From Palsa-506 sp963786975 (GTDB taxonomy: Bacteria > Actinomycetota > Actinomycetes > Streptosporangiales > Streptosporangiaceae): a DNA stretch of 64,000 nt. Below the pieces are notes generated by a model. The model was given only the letters and a program-made list of their open reading frames with translations, had not been told where the DNA came from and did not search any database. Of the stretch, positions 1-7,775 are shown in pieces (position 1 is the stretch's first letter; each line of letters opens with the position of its first letter). The DNA is taken from contig CAWBBE010000001.1 in the NCBI GenBank assembly GCA_963786975.1, positions 811,358-875,357 of the forward strand, given 5' to 3'. A program made the translations under genes and the position numbers.

Positions 1-851
1 CGCTGGTCCGGCTGATCGAGGCCGAGCGGCCGACGCTGGCCGGGGCGGTCCCGACGATCTGGACCGCGCTGCTGACGCACGTCCGGGCCCATGGCGGTGA
101 CCTGTCCTCGCTGCGGATCGTGCCGGTCGGCGGCTCCGCGGTCCCGCACGCGCTGCAGGAAGCCTACGAAAAGGAACTCGGGGTCCGGATCGTGCAGGCC
201 TGGGGGATGACGGAGACCTCCCCGCTGGGCAGCGTCGCGCACCCGCCGGCCGGGACCCCGGCCGATGAGGCCTGGAAGTACCGGGACACCGCGGGCCGGC
301 TGATGTGCGCGCTGGAAGGCAGGCTGGTCGGCGACGGCGGCGCGCTGCTGCCGCATGACGGCGAGGCGGTCGGCGAGGTCGAGGTCCGCGGCCCGTGGGT
401 CACCGGGGCGTATTACCGGGACGACGACCCGGGCAAGTTCCGCGACGGCTGGCTGCGCACCGGCGATGTCGGGACCATCGACCGGCTCGGTTTCGTCACG
501 CTGACCGACCGGGCCAAGGATGTGATCAAGTCGGGCGGCGAGTGGATCTCCTCGATGATGCTGGAGAACGCGCTGATGGCCCATCCCGACGTCGCCGAGG
601 CAGCGGTCATCGGGGTGCCGGACGAGAAGTGGGGCGAGCGGCCGCTGGCCGCCGTGGTGATCCGGGACGGCGCGTCGGTCAGCGCCGCGGATCTGCGGGA
701 GTTCCTCAGCTGCGGGATGCCCCGCTGGCAGCTTCCGGAGCGGTGGTCGTTCATCGCCGAGGTGCCCAAGACCAGCGTCGGCAAGTTCGCCAAGACCCGG
801 ATCCGGGAAGCCTACGCGCGCGGCGACTACACGGTGATCGAGGCGCGCTAG
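1..851 (+). CDS. Fatty-acyl-CoA synthetase (AMP-binding), C-terminal part; 5' end outside window
   Basis: The frame is open from base 3 to the stop at 851, so the gene begins before the window. The protein is the C-terminal half of an ANL-superfamily acyl-CoA ligase, which activates a carboxylic acid with ATP and transfers it to CoA. Visible motifs are a VPTIW stretch near the start, the acyl-binding/adenylate motif VQAWGMTETSP, the hinge aspartate region in WLRTGDVGTID, and the C-terminal lysine loop KTSVGKFAKTRIRE. This pattern resembles medium/long-chain fatty-acid ligases. Substrate cannot be told from the sequence. Confidence 0.93.
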   Translation, partial: LVRLIEAERPTLAGAVPTIWTALLTHVRAHGGDLSSLRIVPVGGSAVPHALQEAYEKELGVRIVQAWGMTETSPLGSVAHPPAGTPADEAWKYRDTAGRLMCALEGRLVGDGGALLPHDGEAVGEVEVRGPWVTGAYYRDDDPGKFRDGWLRTGDVGTIDRLGFVTLTDRAKDVIKSGGEWISSMMLENALMAHPDVAEAAVIGVPDEKWGERPLAAVVIRDGASVSAADLREFLSCGMPRWQLPERWSFIAEVPKTSVGKFAKTRIREAYARGDYTVIEAR

Positions 852-860
852 CCTCGTGGT

Positions 861-953
861 TCAGCCGGTCATCGCTAACGCGAAGGCCGCGATGACCGCT
901 GCGCAGATCAGGATGACGATGATGCGGGCGCGGTTAAGCTGGCCCTCGTTCAC
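861..953 (-). CDS. Small single-span membrane peptide (30 aa), unrecognised
   Basis: A GTG-initiated 30-codon frame reads VNEGQLNRARIIVILICAAV followed by IAAFALAMTG. It has a short polar N-terminus and one hydrophobic helix of about 20 residues. A G-rich tract lies upstream as a possible Shine-Dalgarno. It converges with the acyl-CoA ligase, ending 10 bases from that stop. Tiny one-helix proteins like this are common in actinomycetes, but the family is not recognised, and the frame could be fortuitous. Confidence 0.4.
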   Translation of the reverse strand: MNEGQLNRARIIVILICAAVIAAFALAMTG

Positions 954-1125
954 GGTGCCCCCCCCAAGTGGGTTGTGTCCGGCAAGCAACCAGCATGATG
1001 CCGTTAGCGTGCATTGGCGAGGTCATTGCAGCATCTCACGGGAGTAAAGTTCGCGGCCCGGCGGCCAGCGTGTGACCACTGTTGAAGACGGGTGGGCTGG
1101 TGCCGGTGACGCGTCAAAGGTCGCC

Positions 1126-1167
1126 TGAAGCCGGGACCCCGCGCTACCGCGCGGGGTCCCGGCTTCA
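1126..1167. terminator. Perfect 19-bp hairpin beside tRNA-Ser
   Basis: Perfect inverted repeat with arms 1126-1144 and 1149-1167 and a TACC loop, starting 6 bases past the tRNA-Ser(GCU) 3' end on the minus strand. There is no clear T-tract on either side. High-GC actinomycete terminators often lack one, so it is read as the tRNA terminator. Confidence 0.7.
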
Positions 1168-1172
1168 TTCAG

Positions 1173-1261
1173 CGGAGGCTCGGGGATTTGAACCCCGGAT
1201 GGGCGCGAACCCAAACCGCATTAGCAGTGCGGCGCCATAGACCGGACTAGGCGAAGCCTCC
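1173..1261 (-). tRNA. tRNA-Ser (anticodon GCU)
   Basis: Class II tRNA of 89 nt with a long variable arm. The acceptor stem pairs GGAGGCT with AGCCTCC, the anticodon loop is CTGCTAA (anticodon GCT, codons AGC/AGU) and the T-arm has GGTTCAAATCC. CCA is not encoded. It reads serine and lies in the gap between the acyl-CoA ligase and the PH-domain gene. Confidence 0.97.
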
Positions 1262-1329
1262 TGGCGACCTGACGGCCGGCACTCAGGGTACTCCTGCGGC
1301 CGGAGACGCGGCAAAGCACCGCGGCGCGG

Positions 1330-2034
1330 CTAGTCCTCGTTGGGGTCGGTGTTCGGGTTGGCGCCGCCATCGGCCATGTCGTCCTCGAAGCTGACCGACG
1401 GCGGCGGGGCCTTGCCCGAGCCGTCGCAGTTCGGGCAGGTGAAGGCGCGCAGCCTGCCCTCCTCGGCCAGCACCACGTTGCCGCTGCCGTTGCACATCTT
1501 GCAGTCCGGTGTCGTCGCCGGCCAGAGCATCTCGCAGACTTCGAGATAGAGGTGCTCGGGGTAGGGCAGGTAAGGAATCGTGGACAGCGCCTGGTCCTGG
1601 CCGGCCGACTCGACGATGAACTCGCCGTAGCCGAGCACCCGGCCGGCGAAGGTCCGCTGGAAGCTCATGTCCGTGACCTTGCCCAGCGGCATCATCCCGA
1701 CCTTGCGGGTGAGTATGCCGCTGGTCAGCATCATCCGCTGCGAGGTCACCACGAAGTAGTCGACGGCCCAGTTGGTCGCCTGCCAGATCAGGTTCAGCGC
1801 GAGCCCGACCCAGAGCAGCCATACCAGGTCGCGGGCCGGCGCGTTGCTGCGCAGCACGGTGGCGGTGAGCAGGAACGCCACGACCAGCCCGGCCACGGCC
1901 AGGGTAATCGGGAGTATCAGCACGGCCGGATGCTTGCGCACGGTAATGATCGGCTTCTCGCGCTCGCGCGGCAGCAGGTACCGGTCGACCGCGGCCGGCC
2001 CGGACGGCCGGGACCGGCCGCGCGCCTGTGTCAT
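1330..2034 (-). CDS. PH-domain membrane protein with two DnaJ-like CxxCxGxG motifs
   Basis: A 234-aa protein with a short basic N-terminus, two transmembrane helices at about residues 35-60 and 68-90, and a bacterial PH (bPH2/YdbT-like) domain at about 90-165 (DYFVVTSQRMMLTSGILTRK). The C-terminus carries CKMCNGSGNV and CPNCDGSGKA, two CxxCxGxG units as in the DnaJ zinc-finger region, then an acidic tail. PH-domain membrane proteins of this sort act at the inner face of the membrane with unknown ligands. The zinc-motif tail is unusual for the family and may bind metal or client protein (inference). A 51-aa membrane peptide gene lies 15 bp upstream on the same strand, so the two may be co-transcribed. 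Confidence 0.8.
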   Translation of the reverse strand: MTQARGRSRPSGPAAVDRYLLPREREKPIITVRKHPAVLILPITLAVAGLVVAFLLTATVLRSNAPARDLVWLLWVGLALNLIWQATNWAVDYFVVTSQRMMLTSGILTRKVGMMPLGKVTDMSFQRTFAGRVLGYGEFIVESAGQDQALSTIPYLPYPEHLYLEVCEMLWPATTPDCKMCNGSGNVVLAEEGRLRAFTCPNCDGSGKAPPPSVSFEDDMADGGANPNTDPNED

Positions 2035-2049
2035 GGCGTCATCATGGCG

Positions 2050-2205
2050 TCAGAGGGAGTTGACGAACGTGGCCAGTGAGCTAGCGGCGGACTTCAGCAC
2101 GTTGACGCCGGAGTGCAGGATGTTGGCGGCAGCGACTGGCTGGGTCGCCAGGTAGTAGATGATGAAGATGACGATCGCCCACTGGATAAGCTTCTTCAAA
2201 TTCAT
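2050..2205 (-). CDS. Small membrane protein (51 aa), unrecognised
   Basis: Start chosen at 2205 because a strong GGGAGGTGAG ribosome site lies just upstream; a longer frame to 2232 lacks one. The peptide begins MNLKKLIQWAIVIFIIYYLA, giving one transmembrane helix, followed by an amphipathic tail ending FVNSL. It sits 15 bp before the PH-domain gene and is probably co-transcribed with it. Its base composition is more AT-rich than its neighbours, as expected for a hydrophobic peptide. Function unknown. Confidence 0.7.
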   Translation of the reverse strand: MNLKKLIQWAIVIFIIYYLATQPVAAANILHSGVNVLKSAASSLATFVNSL

Positions 2206-2552
2206 ACTCACCTCCCGCCGGGTATGGAACAACTGACACGGGCCGTTGGACGTAGCTTAACCCAGGGTAATTTCCAGGCCAATCTCCGCCAGCCGGAAAC
2301 ACCAAGGTAGCCGACTGGCGACCGCATATGGTCCGGCCACGCTGCCAACGGCCGGGAAAATTGGTGCAGACGAGCATTTGCGGGGATAGATTGGCGCTGA
2401 GTGGCTACGGTGAGTGCGTTCAACTTGCCTACCTGTAGCAGCTTTGCCCGCATCGGTCACTGCCTCACCGCGTCCCGGGGTCGAAGGGCGCACGGCCGCC
2501 GCCGGAATCTGACACCATTCCTTTCCTGGACGCCGCGCCGGTGGGGTGGACG
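2206..2552. other. Divergent intergenic region
   Basis: The 347 bases lie between the minus-strand membrane peptide and the plus-strand tadA operon and must hold both promoters. Locally lower GC is seen around 2250-2440. No convincing -35/-10 pair, repeat or RNA element was recognised. Confidence 0.5.
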
Positions 2553-3050
2553 ATGACCGAGCTGAGCAGTAGCGACTTTTCCGTCGTCGTCTACCGCGAG
2601 GATGACATATGGGAGGCGGCGGTGCTGCCCGCCGCGTTCACCGCCCACCTGGATAGCCTCATCCACGCCCTGCGGCAGCAGCCGAGCGTCGGCGGCACGA
2701 TCGGGCTCGCGGCCGTCGGCGACGACTTCTTCGTGGCCCTGCGGGTGCTCGGCCGGCAGGTGTCGGTCTTCCTGTCCGACCTCACCGCCTCGGTCGACTG
2801 GCCGCTGGCCCGCCAGGTGCTCGACTACCTGGACATCCCCGTCCCGGATGACGAGGACCTGGACCAGGTGCTGCCGGTCGGTGACCTGTCCATCTTCGCT
2901 GACCTGGGCATGGACGAGATGGAGCTCGGCGCGCTCGCCGGGGATCTCGACCTGTTCCCCGATGAGGTGCTGGCCAGCATCGCCAGGAGACTCGGCTTCG
3001 GGCCGGCCCTGGAGCGGGCGCTTGACGTCGCCATCGGCCCGGTCAGCTGA
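2553..3050 (+). CDS. tRNA adenosine deaminase-associated protein
   Basis: ATG at 2553 is chosen over GTG at 2541 because GGTGG precedes it. The 165-aa acidic protein starts MTELSSSDFSVVVYREDDIW. It matches the actinobacterial family annotated as tRNA adenosine deaminase-associated because it is nearly always encoded directly upstream of tadA. It lies 22 bp before tadA here. Its biochemical role is not established; a partner or stability role for TadA is inference from synteny. Confidence 0.88.
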   Translation: MTELSSSDFSVVVYREDDIWEAAVLPAAFTAHLDSLIHALRQQPSVGGTIGLAAVGDDFFVALRVLGRQVSVFLSDLTASVDWPLARQVLDYLDIPVPDDEDLDQVLPVGDLSIFADLGMDEMELGALAGDLDLFPDEVLASIARRLGFGPALERALDVAIGPVS

Positions 3051-3072
3051 CCGGCCTGCGGCGGCGGGCCCG

Positions 3073-3555
3073 ATGACCACCGGTTACCTGGCTTCCTTCG
3101 AGCCCGCGATGCGGGCCGCGATCGCGCAGGCCGCCGCGGCCGGCGGCACCGACGTGCCGGTCGGCGCCGTGATCCTGGACCCGGCGGGCACCGCCATCGC
3201 GGGCGCGGGCAATCGCCGCGAGGCCGACCGGGATCCGACCGCGCATGCCGAGATCGTGGCGATCCGCGCCGCCGCGCGCGCGCTGGGCGACTGGCGGCTG
3301 GCCGGCTGCACGCTGGTCGTCACGCTCGAGCCGTGCACCATGTGTGCCGGCGCGATCCTGGCCGCCCGGCTGGGCCGGCTGGTCTTCGGGGCCGCCGACC
3401 CGCAGGCGGGCGCGGCCGGGTCGGTGTGGGATCCGCTGCACGACCGCAGGCTCGGCGGCGGCCTGGAGGTGATCGGCGGCGTGCTGGCCGGTGACTGCGG
3501 CGCGCTGCTGCGCGACTTCTTCGGGCGGCTCAGGGACTCCGGCCGGCCTGGCTGA
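3073..3555 (+). CDS. tadA: tRNA(adenine34) deaminase
   Basis: A 160-aa cytidine-deaminase-fold enzyme that converts wobble A34 to inosine in tRNA-Arg(ACG). The catalytic HAE is at residues 58-60 (AHAEIVAIR) and the zinc motif PCTMC at 87-91. Start at ATG 3073 gives a family-typical length; the open frame extends upstream only as a shadow of the preceding gene. Followed 63 bp later by tRNA-Ser(CGA), the usual actinobacterial arrangement. Confidence 0.97.
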   Translation: MTTGYLASFEPAMRAAIAQAAAAGGTDVPVGAVILDPAGTAIAGAGNRREADRDPTAHAEIVAIRAAARALGDWRLAGCTLVVTLEPCTMCAGAILAARLGRLVFGAADPQAGAAGSVWDPLHDRRLGGGLEVIGGVLAGDCGALLRDFFGRLRDSGRPG

Positions 3556-3618
3556 CCCGGCGGCCGGGCCCCGGCGGGCCGCAGCGCGGGCCGGGCCCGG
3601 TCAGGTAGGCTCAGCGGC

Positions 3619-3708
3619 GGTGGAGTCGCCTAGTGGCCGAGGGCGCACGCCTCGAAAGCGTGTGAAGGCGCAAGTCTTCCGTGGGTTCAAATCCCACCTC
3701 CACCGCCA
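3619..3708 (+). tRNA. tRNA-Ser (anticodon CGA)
   Basis: Class II tRNA with acceptor GGTGGAG/CTCCACC, anticodon loop CTCGAAA (anticodon CGA, codon UCG), a long variable arm and T-loop GTTCAAATC. The CCA end is encoded at 3706-3708. It lies downstream of tadA. Confidence 0.97.
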
Positions 3709-3742
3709 GCAAGGCAACCGCGGCATAGCCGCCCGGCGCCCG

Positions 3743-4036
3743 TTAGTCCAGCTCAAGGACCCGCGCGTGCAGCACGAGGCGCTGATGCAGGGCCGCGCGG
3801 AGCGCCCGGTGCAGGCCGTCTTCGAGGTAGAGCTCCCCCCGCCAGCGGATCACGTGCGGGAACAGGTCGCCGTAGAAGGTCGAGTCCTGGGCCAGCACCT
3901 GCTGCAGGTCAAGCACGTTCTTGGTGGTGATGAGCTGGTCCAGCCGGACCGGCCGGGGCGGTATCTCGGCCCATTCGCGCGAACTCCGGGCATGATCGGG
4001 ATAGGGGCGTCCCTCTCCGACCTGCTTGAAGATCAC
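3743..4036 (-). CDS. Conserved actinobacterial protein, ParB-like fold suspected
   Basis: A 97-aa protein beginning MIFKQVGEGRPYPDHARSSR, a sequence style I recognise as a conserved actinobacterial hypothetical next to the tadA tRNA-Ser. The segment LYLEDGLHRALRAALHQ resembles the D-G-x-H-R motif of ParB/sulfiredoxin-fold proteins, which suggests a small nucleotide-binding or DNA-associated domain; that is inference. It is sometimes labelled a VapB-type antitoxin, but no toxin gene lies beside it. It converges on the tRNA. Confidence 0.72.
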   Translation of the reverse strand: MIFKQVGEGRPYPDHARSSREWAEIPPRPVRLDQLITTKNVLDLQQVLAQDSTFYGDLFPHVIRWRGELYLEDGLHRALRAALHQRLVLHARVLELD

Positions 4037-4314
4037 AGCCGAAGTCTAGATCAGGCAGGCAAGGCCCGCTGCCGACAATCCCGTCACTGCGGGCGGCCCG
4101 CGGGGCGCTCACGGCGGCAGTTATCTGCGCTGCCGGATCCACTCGATATGCCCAGCTGGCAGCCGATGCCATCGCCCGCGGTGACCGGAAAAGCCGGTTC
4201 CCGCGGAGCCGGGCGTGCGCGAAGCGGCAACATCGCGCTGCTGCGCTGTTACGCTCAGCCATCGTGCAGTCGCTGTCAGACAGCGTTGAAATTCCTGGGA
4301 GGGTGCTCACCACG

Positions 4315-5208
4315 ATGTGGCTGACTAGTGTCGATCCGGCCACCCGCTGCGCCGACGTCGTCGCCTACCGTGGCGCGGTCACCGATCTGCTGGCCGAGGT
4401 GGCCTGCCGCGGCGGGGTTCATGATCCGGCCGCCGCTGGCGCGGTGCTGGCTGAGCGGCTCGGCGAGCCGGACTTTGCCACGGTGCTGTCCGCGACCCCG
4501 AACGGGCTGGCCGGCTCGGTCCGCCAGCTCGCCGCCGAGGTCCGCAGCTTCCGGCCGAGCAGCCGCAGCTCGGCCGCCGACCTGCTCGCGATCATCCGCA
4601 TCTACCTGTTCGCCCAGATCGATGCCATGTGGTGGGGGCGGCTGCCGATGTACCCGACCGATGGCGCGGTGCTCGGCTCCGCCGACCTGGTTGACCTCGA
4701 ACCGCTGCGCCGGGATGGCCTGCTCGGATTCCGCTACCGGCGGCAGGCCGAGGCGCTGCTGACCCGGGCCGCACGCTCGGCGGAACGGCGGGCGCTGCCG
4801 GACCGGACCCCGCGCACCGCGGGCCTGCGGTTCAGCCGCACCCGGCCGGAGGCGGTCGTGCTGCTCAACCAGCTCGCAGCCGAGTTCGCGGCGGCCGCGC
4901 CGGCGGGCACGCCGCCGTTGTGGGTGACCAGCCTGGTGCGCAGCGTCGCGCACCAGCGGCACCTGCGCAGGCTCGGCTACTCGGCCATGCAGCCCAGCTC
5001 GCACTGCTCCGGTTACGCGATGGACATCGAGATCTCCTGGTTCCGGCGGTTCGACGCGCACCGGACGCTGCAATCGCTGCTGCTCGACCGCCAGGGCGCG
5101 GGAGACATCAATGTCATCGACGAGGGGCAGGCCTGGCATGTGTGCATCAGCCCGGCCGCGGCGGCCGGGCTGCGCCGCGGCTTCGAGGCGGAGATGGGCG
5201 GCCGGTAA
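4315..5208 (+). CDS. DUF5715/M15-like D,D-peptidase-fold protein
   Basis: A 297-aa protein; ATG 4315 lies 11 nt after GGGAGGG, and in-frame GTG 4303 is an alternative. The C-terminal domain has SSHCSGYAMDIE (H230, D237) and EGQAWHVCI (H275). These are the SxHxxGxAxD and WH zinc ligands of VanY/M15 (hedgehog/DD-peptidase) enzymes, as in DUF5715 proteins. The first 170 residues are helical and unrecognised. There is no signal peptide, so the protein looks cytoplasmic, unlike VanY. Only 2 bp separate it from the amidotransferase downstream, implying translational coupling. Possible role: trimming a D-amino-acid-containing peptide or cell-wall precursor. Confidence 0.78.
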   Translation: MWLTSVDPATRCADVVAYRGAVTDLLAEVACRGGVHDPAAAGAVLAERLGEPDFATVLSATPNGLAGSVRQLAAEVRSFRPSSRSSAADLLAIIRIYLFAQIDAMWWGRLPMYPTDGAVLGSADLVDLEPLRRDGLLGFRYRRQAEALLTRAARSAERRALPDRTPRTAGLRFSRTRPEAVVLLNQLAAEFAAAAPAGTPPLWVTSLVRSVAHQRHLRRLGYSAMQPSSHCSGYAMDIEISWFRRFDAHRTLQSLLLDRQGAGDINVIDEGQAWHVCISPAAAAGLRRGFEAEMGGR

Positions 5209-5210
5209 CC

Positions 5211-6794
5211 GTGTGCGGCATTGCGCTCATCCTCGGCCCGGGTGCCGACGCCGGCGAGTTCCGCAAGATGCTGAGCTCGCTTGCGCAGCGCGGCGAGGTG
5301 GAGGAGACCCTGTGCGCTGACGACCTGCTCGCCGGGACGCAGCGGCTGCGGATCGTGGACCGCCGGCGCGCGGTCCAGCCGTGGGTATCGCCCGACGGCC
5401 GGTGGGTTCTCTGCCTCAACGGCGAGATCTTCAACCACCGCGAGCTCCGCGCCGAGCTTGCCGTCCTCGGCCGTGACTTCCGCACCGCCTGCGACACCGA
5501 GGTCCTGTCGACCGCGTTCATGCAGTGGGGCGAGGGCGCGGTGCGCAGGCTGCGGGGCGAGTTCGCCCTCGCGATCGCCGACCGCGCCGGAGGCTGCGTC
5601 TACCTGGCCAGGGATCCGCTCGGGGTAAAGCCGCTGTACTGGTCCCGCAGCAACGGCTGCCTGCTGGTCGCATCGGAGATCAAGGCGCTGGTGCCGGCCG
5701 GCGGCCCGGTGACGGAGGTGCCGCCGGGGCATCATGGCTGGGCCGAGCCGGCCGCCGGGCCCGATCTCGTGCCGTATGCCGGCCCGCTGGGGCCCGGGCA
5801 GGACCTGCCGCAGATCGAGGATCCGGACGAGGCGGCGAAGCTCGTCCGGGCCGCCTTCGAAGACAGCGTCAGGGTCCGGGTGGACACCGACCTGACCGTC
5901 GGGGTCATCCTGTCCGGCGGCCTGGACAGCTCGCTCGTGCTGCTGCACGCCCAGGACATGCACCCCGACTGCGTCGCCGTGACGATCGGCGCTCCCGGCA
6001 GCGAGGACGTGGCGCACGCCCGGCGGCTGACCGCGGAGTTCGGCATCCCGCACGAGGTTATCGAGCTGCGGCCGGGTGACTTGCGGCTGGACGACATCAA
6101 GGAGGCCATCCGGCTGTCCGAGCTGACCGAGTACGGCGACATCATCAACGCCGTGGTGTCCGTCCCGCTGTTCCGCCGGGTGCACGAGCTTGGCATCAAG
6201 GTCGTGCTGACCGGCGACGGCTCCGACGAGCTGTTCGGCGGCTATTCCATGTACGAGCGGATCGGGCCGGGCGGCGCGCGGCGGCTATTCCAGCACAAGA
6301 TCCGTAACCTGTGCCGCACCGAGCTGCAGCGGGTCGACCGCACCAGCATGGCCTGCGCGGTGGAGGCACGGGTGCCGTTCCTCGACCTGCCGCTCGTCGA
6401 GCTGGCCATGCGGCTGCCGATGGATCTCAAGGTCCGCGACGGCCAGGAGAAGTGGATCCTGCGCGAGGCGTTCGCCGGCCTGCTGCCCGATTACATCCGC
6501 GGGCGGCCGAAGAACCCGATGTCGCATTCGTCCGGCCTGCACGAGCGGGCCAGGCTCTACCGCCCGCTGTTCGCCCGCATCCACCGCTCGTTCGGCTATG
6601 ACCTGCTGGAGCCCGTGCGGCGGGATTTCTCCGCCGTGCTCGAGCAGTGCGGCCACGACCTGGACCGGGCGATCGCGGAGGGCGCCGCGCGGCCGGACTA
6701 CAGCCTGCGGGAGCACGTCCGGGATCTGGCCGGCGCAGTCCGGTGGAACGCGGCGCCGGCCGCCCGCCGGGCGGTGCGGGCCTGCCGGCACTGA
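5211..6794 (+). CDS. Glutamine-hydrolysing asparagine synthetase-like amidotransferase
   Basis: GTG start gives Met-Cys2, the class II glutaminase nucleophile. The 527-aa protein has an N-terminal glutamine amidotransferase domain (about 2-190; LNGEIFNH, ARDPLGVKPLY) and a C-terminal synthetase domain with the pyrophosphate loop ILSGGLDSS near residue 235 and LTGDGSDELFGGY. It adenylates a carboxylate and amidates it with ammonia from glutamine. True AsnB and cell-wall amidases of the LtsA type share this architecture. The immediate coupling with a peptidase-fold gene makes a peptide or peptidoglycan-precursor substrate plausible, but free asparagine synthesis cannot be excluded. Confidence 0.88.
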   Translation: MCGIALILGPGADAGEFRKMLSSLAQRGEVEETLCADDLLAGTQRLRIVDRRRAVQPWVSPDGRWVLCLNGEIFNHRELRAELAVLGRDFRTACDTEVLSTAFMQWGEGAVRRLRGEFALAIADRAGGCVYLARDPLGVKPLYWSRSNGCLLVASEIKALVPAGGPVTEVPPGHHGWAEPAAGPDLVPYAGPLGPGQDLPQIEDPDEAAKLVRAAFEDSVRVRVDTDLTVGVILSGGLDSSLVLLHAQDMHPDCVAVTIGAPGSEDVAHARRLTAEFGIPHEVIELRPGDLRLDDIKEAIRLSELTEYGDIINAVVSVPLFRRVHELGIKVVLTGDGSDELFGGYSMYERIGPGGARRLFQHKIRNLCRTELQRVDRTSMACAVEARVPFLDLPLVELAMRLPMDLKVRDGQEKWILREAFAGLLPDYIRGRPKNPMSHSSGLHERARLYRPLFARIHRSFGYDLLEPVRRDFSAVLEQCGHDLDRAIAEGAARPDYSLREHVRDLAGAVRWNAAPAARRAVRACRH

Positions 6795-6822
6795 CACCGG
6801 CTGCCTCGGCCGCCCGCCGGGA

Positions 6823-7035
6823 TCAGCGCGTCGCCGAGATCCCTGCCCGCAGCGCGCCCCGCCGGGCGGTGGCCCGGCTGGCCATGGCGGGCCGCGCGGG
6901 GACGGTGGCTGGCCGCGCCGTGGCGGCCTGGCCGGGCCGCTCATCCGGGTGCCTGAGGACAAGCCACATCGGGATGCCGGCGATGGCGAGGAACGCCAGG
7001 ACGCCCATCGGGATGTTCAGCCATAGCCAGTTCAC
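6823..7035 (-). CDS. Small membrane protein, one helix plus basic tail
   Basis: GTG 7035 is preceded by GGAGGT at good spacing. The 70-aa product begins MNWLWLNIPMGVLAFLAIAG, giving a single membrane helix, then IPMWLVLRHPD and a 40-residue Ala/Arg-rich tail. The N-terminal pattern is common among small actinobacterial membrane proteins of unknown function. It converges with the amidotransferase gene, with stops 28 bp apart. Confidence 0.65.
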   Translation of the reverse strand: MNWLWLNIPMGVLAFLAIAGIPMWLVLRHPDERPGQAATARPATVPARPAMASRATARRGALRAGISATR

Positions 7036-7280
7036 GGTGCATACCTCCGTCGATAGGGCCGGCCTCGTCCCGGCCGGCTGTTACTGACAGCGTCGCGGGC
7101 CAGGCTCTGCCGGACGCCGGCGGAACTTCTGCGGCTGCTATGAGCCGGCGGGCCGGCTGCGCCGGGCGCCGTCCGGCGGTACGGGATGATGTTCCCGGGG
7201 TTATCCGGCACCGGGGCGCGGCCGCCCGGGCCGCCGCCGTTAGCCGCCCGCCGCGCTGGCATCGTCCCGGAGGAGCAGCC

Positions 7281-7775
7281 ATGAACAGAGTCGTAACCGG
7301 CTATGACGAGAACGGTGACCCGGCGATCATCCGGCAGGGCGAGCCGCCGGTCGTCATCCGGGCCGGCCGGTACGTCACCACCGAACTCTGGGTAACGGAC
7401 GCCACTCCGCCACGGGCGGCCAGCACGGACACCTCGACCCGGGCCTGGCAGCTGGAGCCGCCGCCCGGCGGCTCCTGCTTCCGGATCGTCGAGATCGCCG
7501 CGGCCGGGGCCGGCCACGAGGGCGGCGGTCAGGACGGCCAGGGCGAGGCCGGCGGCCCGGACGCCGCGGGCGGCGACTTCCAGGACGCGCACGCGACCGG
7601 CACGCTGGACTACGTCACCGTGCTGCGCGGCGAAGTGGTGCTCGTGGTCGGCGGGTCCGAGATCACCTTGCGCCCCGGGGACTCGGTGGTACAGCAGCCA
7701 GGCGTCCCGCACGACTGGCAGAACCGGTCGGCCGAGCGGGCCGTCATGGCCGGCGTGCTGCTCAGCGCCCGCTAG
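7281..7775 (+). CDS. Cupin-domain protein
   Basis: ATG 7281 follows GGAGGAGCAGCC. The 164-aa protein has a C-terminal single cupin barrel: DYVTVLRGEVVLVVGG is motif 1 and GDSVVQQPGVPHDWQN, with its PGxxHxW, is motif 2. The first motif lacks the usual histidine pair, so metal binding may be weak. Residues 70-100 are a Gly/Ala/Gln-rich loop. Such proteins are often small-molecule sensors or simple isomerases/oxygenases. Its stop overlaps the convergent kinase stop, sharing one CTAG. Confidence 0.82.
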   Translation: MNRVVTGYDENGDPAIIRQGEPPVVIRAGRYVTTELWVTDATPPRAASTDTSTRAWQLEPPPGGSCFRIVEIAAAGAGHEGGGQDGQGEAGGPDAAGGDFQDAHATGTLDYVTVLRGEVVLVVGGSEITLRPGDSVVQQPGVPHDWQNRSAERAVMAGVLLSAR

